NCBI GenBank assembly: GCA_037951165.1
Contig: JBBDHG010000169.1
Coordinates: 1,841,501-1,905,500 of the forward strand
DNA: 64,000 nucleotides
Direction of reading: 5' to 3'
Source: Lophius americanus
Taxonomy: Eukaryota; Chordata; Actinopteri; Lophiiformes; Lophiidae
Position 1 is the stretch's first letter; the number at the start of each line of letters is the position of its first letter. Of this stretch, positions 59,250 to 64,000 are shown one piece after another. The notes under the pieces are model-generated. The model did not search any database. It was given only the letters and a program-made list of their open reading frames with translations, and was not told the DNA's origin. A program made the position numbers and the translations under genes.

Positions 59250-60600
59250 TTTAAGGGCCTTTAGACTCATATTAGATTTCATTCCATCCATTCCGTTTAC
59301 TGGAACCGCTTCTACTGTTGAGGGTCAAGGGGAAGGCTGGACCGTAACCCAGCTGATGTTGGGCGAGAGGCGCGTGTTTTGAATGGCATCTAACATTTTC
59401 TTAATCATTTTCTTCAGTTACCCACCATCCCATGGTTAAATAATTATTTTCACCATGTTAGGAACAAAAATTTTAAGAAAAGAAAATTCCATATTGCTGC
59501 AGCTCTGCTATAATCTTTAAGAGCTTGAGATCGTTTCATCCTGGGCCTGTTCAGAACCTGTGAAGTAGTTTGAAGAAATCCTTTGATCTTGTAGTGCATT
59601 TCTCTAGATAGGTAGCGGTAAATAACACCCAGAGAATCAGGAGTTGCTTTTGACCATCTGGGTTTCAGAAAGACTCTTTTGGAGTAGAAGCTTTTGAGAA
59701 GAGATGAGAAGCTGGTGGCCATTCTATCTGGCATCTCCATCCCGCTTCTATTCCCCGCTCTGCCATGTTTCCCCGCCATGAGCCAGGTATATGAAATATT
59801 TGTATTAACATTAAACTGCAGAAGAATGTGCAGGGAGAATTTCCACACCTCATACATACTTTAGACCAACATAAACAAGGTATTCCAAGGTGAGAGAGAG
59901 AGCGAGCGAGAGAGCGAGCAAGAGAAAGTCCAAATGATAAAACTTGTTTTATGAATTTTTCATGCCAGTTTTACTGCAGATTCAACTTATTTTTCGGGGT
60001 TTGCTTTTTTTATAGATACAGTATCTCAAAATGAGAATAAAAAAGAGGGGCTTTTAATCTCAACAAATTACCATTGTCGTCATTTTCAAAAAGCCGTGTT
60101 TTCGGTTTGTTTACTCCGGTCATGTCAGTGGTGGAAAACGAGTCACGCTGCTGTTTCTCATCAATCCTTAAGAGGAAGACGCACTTCTCTATGAATGAAC
60201 ATTTTGGGGTCATAAAATAGCTGACCATGCTAGGATAGGCTCCACCCCCCCCAAGAGCCTAACATTTCTTGAAAATGGTTGAAATGCTGGGCTTCCTACT
60301 GTGTCACTGGGGGTCTGCATTGGGGAGTTCACTACTTGCCCATCCAGTGCCCTGGTCTGGCTGAACCAGACTGAGCAATCATCATATTTTCTCTACGATG
60401 CTCCACAAACGTCCCGACCCACATCTGCACAACTTTTCCATTAGTAAGAGGAATGGAATCCCTGCCTGATTCCCCCAACTCATTCCATTCCACAAATGAA
60501 CGAGTGTTTGCCACTTCGACTAAATCACAAACACAATAATTTCACCAAGTACCGACGGTCATCGGGGGGGGCGATGGGATCCAGGGTCAATCACTTTGGA
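59250..60600. other. Non-coding spacer; one unidentified 135-codon frame
   Basis: A minus-strand frame of 135 codons from ATG (59450-59857) is longer than most chance frames here, but I recognise no domain in it and see no promoter or splice context. An impure (GA)n run lies at 59889-59930. Confidence 0.3.
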
Positions 60601-60861
60601 ATGTATTCACACACATGGAAAAACCAGAAGAAGGAGTGGGATAAAATAAATTTATACTTTTTGTTATACTTTATTTACTTACTTATTTCTTTAACCTATT
60701 TATTTATTTTAATCCATTTTTACTTTGCCGTTATTGACTATTGCTGCGTAACTATTCTTTTATTTTGGTTATTCACTGGGGGCTATTTCATTGTGAATAT
60801 TTAAATGTAATTCTATTACATGTTGGAAATAAAGACTTCATTCATTCATTCATTCATTCAC
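60601..60861 (+). mobile_element. Possible LINE 3' tail ending in (ATTC)n
   Basis: T-rich sequence ending TGTTGGAAATAAAGACTTCA followed by (TTCA)n at 60836-60861, the form of a LINE or SINE 3' tail with a polyadenylation-like AATAAA. No coding part is present. Confidence 0.4.
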
Positions 60862-60863
60862 AA

Positions 60864-61163
60864 CCAGGCCTACAGTTTCATCCCCGACAGCATGGGTATA
60901 TCCCGAAAGCCCTTAGTCCCCTGCATTGTGTAAGCAATCCACTGATTGAATTCCTCAAATTAAAGGTCAGATTATGTTTGACGGTTGAGAGATTACGGCC
61001 TGAAAACTGTGATTTTGGAGATAAAGCTCCCCCTAGTGTCTGAAATTATGCTACTGACCCTTTGTCAAAAATCAATCCAGTTCTTCCTCGCACTGAAGTC
61101 TACCGGGTAGTTATATTTCAAAGCGATCCACAAAATAGTTTTTGAGTAATCGCGTCATCAGAG
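60864..61163 (-). mobile_element. Helitron-like repeat, copy 18
   Basis: Read on the minus strand it ends CTGG|T at 60864 (CTRR-compatible), with a decayed hairpin just before. Plus-strand landmarks: CCCCGACAGCATGGGTATAT, GTAAGCAATCCACTGATTGA, GAGATAAAGCTCCCCCTAGT and CACAAAATAGTTTTTGAGTA. The 5' end is missing. Confidence 0.75.
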
Positions 61164-64000
61164 ACACAAAGAAGGCTAGCAGGTCACATGATCAGGTGAG
61201 AGTCTTTAGGTCTCAGGTTGTGAACACAATAACATTCTGTGAAATGACTAATTCTGTGACATTTTGCCCATTAAATGTCGTGGATTGACATCCGATTTGG
61301 GCTGCCGATAAGTTGAGTCATTAGAATGAACTTGCAGCAAACGATGAATATAATATAATGTGTGCATTGTCTTAATACGTTTGCAAGACTTTGTAAAAAA
61401 AAAAAAAAAGAAAAAGAAAATCCTCAGAGACGTGTTGAACTCTTCTGCAAGAGCCGGTTCATGTTGAGGTTTCCCTGAACAGAACAACGTCTTCCATAAG
61501 TTTAAAAAGCCCCATTGTCAGTCCAACCAGGTAGACGGAGGTTTCGGGTGTCAATCAATCAATGAAGAACCACACAGTGATGTCGAAAGGAAGGCTGGGG
61601 GACTTTTGGTAGTCCTCAGCAAATTAAGTACGATTTTTGCCCTGTACCTCGTGTTGTTGTGGTTTTCTCCCACTGAAGGGCGGTCAAAGGTCCAACAGAC
61701 TTACGGATCGTTACAGGATGCCCATAAAGCCAGGAACCGAAAAGATTTTACCTGTGGTCAGTGCATTTCTGGCCCCTCCCATGAGTTAGCGTGTACCCAC
61801 TGAAAAAATCAGATGTGTATTTGATTGATATCATTTTGACTTTTGGTCAATTGTTCAATCACCAGGCTCCATGTCGAAGTGTCCATGAGCAAAATCTACC
61901 CTCTAGGTGCTCCAGATGGTTGCCCCACCGCTGTTTGAGTGTTTGTGTGAGTAGTTTCCACTCCCGCTGAGCGAGCGGTGTCCAGAGGGGCAGCATTTTC
62001 CACCTTTGTACGAATGCTTTTTGGAATCTTGTAAAGCTTTTAGTGGTTGATCCGGCCAGAAAAGAGTCCATTCACTGGTTTCCACTACTGAAGCTAGAGA
62101 CCCGGTGCAACTTCATGGCTTTTTCAGCTCACTTATAAAACCCATCATCGTGAAAAGGAAAAATGCTGAGTCGTGAAAAGTGGTCAGGCAGACAGGAAGG
62201 GATTCAACCTCACCGGCTGCAGCGCTGAGAGTCACTTAAGTGTTAAGTGAGATAAAATCTACTTACATAACATGTTCTGTTTCCTGCACAACAAACTCTG
62301 ACCTTCATTATGTAATCAATCAACATTTTTAAGCACGATTAATCCAAAGTTCCCCAAGATGTTTGCTCAGAATTATGGGCCGCCATTTGTAAAGTAACAC
62401 ATGCTGATTGTTGAATTTAGGAAATATATGTTGAGCAAGTCTAAATACTATAATATAAATTCAAATGTTACGTCTAAATGTTTCAGCTAAATGTTTAGAT
62501 GAAACGCAAATTGACACTAACCTCAGCAGAAGTACCAAAATAAAAGCTTAATGAATAAAAACACCTGTGAGCAAACGTTTTCGCTACCTGAAGAAGAAAA
62601 TAACATTTAAGTGACCCAGTAAAGTTGGGTATTCGGGTAGACACGTTTGCCAACCGAGGCCTCTCAAATATGACGCTATGCAAACCCCTCCCCCAGTCGG
62701 CGGCATCACTTCTTCCTGCTTTTAACACAGCGAGTTGCTCTTAGACAACCGTTTTTAGGGTGATGTACCCTGGGTAAAAGCCAGTGTGCATCACTTCAGG
62801 GTACATTCCTTTTATCCAATTGGTTAAAACGAAGCTTGGTTCTTATGGAAATACAATTCCAACCGAAATGAGAAATATTTTAGGCAAAACAGTAGAACCT
62901 GGCAAGTAAAAGGAGCAACGTATAACATTCTTGTCAAAGCAGAGCAATGGTGACCTGCCGCAAAACATTTGTGATGAATGGAATAACGGCCGGGGTACTG
63001 CAGATTTCTAAACAAAAAAATGAAAGGAAATCTCACAACTTACGTATAAAATCACCATCACAAATAGAAATCTGTGTTTTATTCAGCTCAAATTAATGAC
63101 ATGAACCCGCAAAAGACGAGATAAAGTGAGTTTGACAACACTCAAATGAAGAACACAGAGTGAATCCCTGGTACATGCCTTCTGGTAGTGGGAAAGGAAT
63201 AAAAGACACTGACGGTTGGATCTCAAGGACACGCAGCTGCAAAGTTGCCTTTTCACCAGAAATCTGTCTGTTTCAAAATGTTTCATGTAGGATGGCAGAA
63301 TCTTTTCTCTCCGTTGGCATATCAGGTATAAATACCGCAAAACTGGAACAAATAAAAAAGCAGTTCAGAAATGGAAAACCGTAATGAAATATTACCCGAG
63401 TATTGACGGTTTCATGTGGGTTTGTCAGTATAATAAAGAGTAATAAAGAGAAACGATCTCGTAAGTGTTGGAAGAAATGTTGAGCATCTCAATCTGGGTC
63501 ATTATGAATATTTAATATATTATATATATTTTATATTTCTCATTTTCAAATCTTGACGACAAAATGTCGCCTTAAAAGCTCAAATATCCCACCCACTGCT
63601 ACAATGGAGGAAATCAATGTTCCCTTACACATGGTTCTAATGTTATGGTCGATACGAGGAAATTGGCTATTTATTTTCTTGGTGCAGTCTAGAAATAAAA
63701 GTAGCAGCACGTATGGGGGGCTGAGGGGTCAGATTTGACCCCCGGAGCATTGAGAGAGACAGCCTTCTTTGATTAGCTCCATAACCCAGGCAGAGTATCG
63801 TCCTCTTCCACTTCCAGCTGGAAAGGTTAATTAACTCTCCAAAGAAAACAGAGAAAGAATGGTGGTGAGTATTAGGTAGCTTTCAGGTTCAAACTGACTA
63901 TTACAGCACCTGGGAATTTGAATCTGTAAGCCACGGTACCATTTATTTTATAAATGTACTCTGCTTCTAGTGAAACTAGATCTACGCTGGTGACCCTGAC
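61164..64000. other. Mostly unique non-coding sequence
   Basis: Poly-A run at 61395-61410. A possible lone Tc1 3' terminal repeat lies at 63627-63648 (GGTTCTAATGTTATGGTCGA). No gene recognised. Confidence 0.4.

Noticed and set aside
59450..59857. 135-codon minus-strand frame as a gene
   Set aside because: No family resemblance and no splice or promoter context; kept only as a remark.
61606..61803. Signal-peptide-like small secreted protein
   Set aside because: The apparent start codon is TTG, not ATG, and there is no recognisable family or exon structure.
63627..63648. Lone Tc1 3' terminal repeat
   Set aside because: Only about 20 bp with mismatches and no adjoining transposon sequence; mentioned but not called.

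Overview
The window looks like a gene-poor stretch (intergenic or long intron) of a ray-finned fish nuclear genome. I find no credible host protein-coding gene, rRNA or tRNA gene. The organism call rests on the repeat content: Tc1-like transposons with the teleost-type terminal repeat (CATAACATTATGACCAC), L2/Maui-type LINE C-termini with 3' tails ending in 'GGCGCTATATAAATAAA + TGATTGA', other LINE fragments, and many CA, CT, GTT and ATCC microsatellites. The bulk is AT-rich, and open frames are short and behave like chance frames.

Layout. 1-6.3 kb: a Helitron-like copy, a Tc1 remnant adjoining a second Helitron-like copy, then a Tc1 transposase remnant joined to a 5'-truncated L2 element with its 3' UTR. 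6.5-16.7 kb: more Helitron-like copies, simple repeats and a LINE-tail fragment, separated by unique sequence. 16.7-21.6 kb: mostly unique, with no recognisable repeats over long stretches. 21.6-22.2 kb: the best-bounded Helitron-like copy. 22.2-30.4 kb: hAT-type scraps, a MITE, two abutting Tc1 elements in opposite orientation, and unique sequence. 30.4-31.2 kb: a large (ATCC)n-based satellite. 31.2-46 kb: Helitron-like copies, two LINE reverse-transcriptase fragments on the minus strand, and Tc1 pieces. 48.3 kb: a 32-bp minisatellite. 49-54 kb: a LINE tail and a miniature Tc1 element bounded by TA. 57-61 kb: a cluster of Helitron-like copies. 61-64 kb: mostly unique.

The main observation is a short, non-coding repeat family present about 18 times in 64 kb, in both orientations. 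Its better copies start A|TC with a fold-back close to TCCCTGAAAAGTCAGGGA. They end with a hairpin (CTGTCG-loop-CGACAG) seven to eight bases before CTAG or CTAA, usually followed by T. That is the signature of non-autonomous Helitrons. One copy carries a paired (compensatory) change in the 3' stem. Copies differ in length mainly by the number of an internal module of about 150-190 bp. No autonomous Rep/helicase partner is present here. Whether this family is already in a repeat library cannot be decided from the sequence alone.
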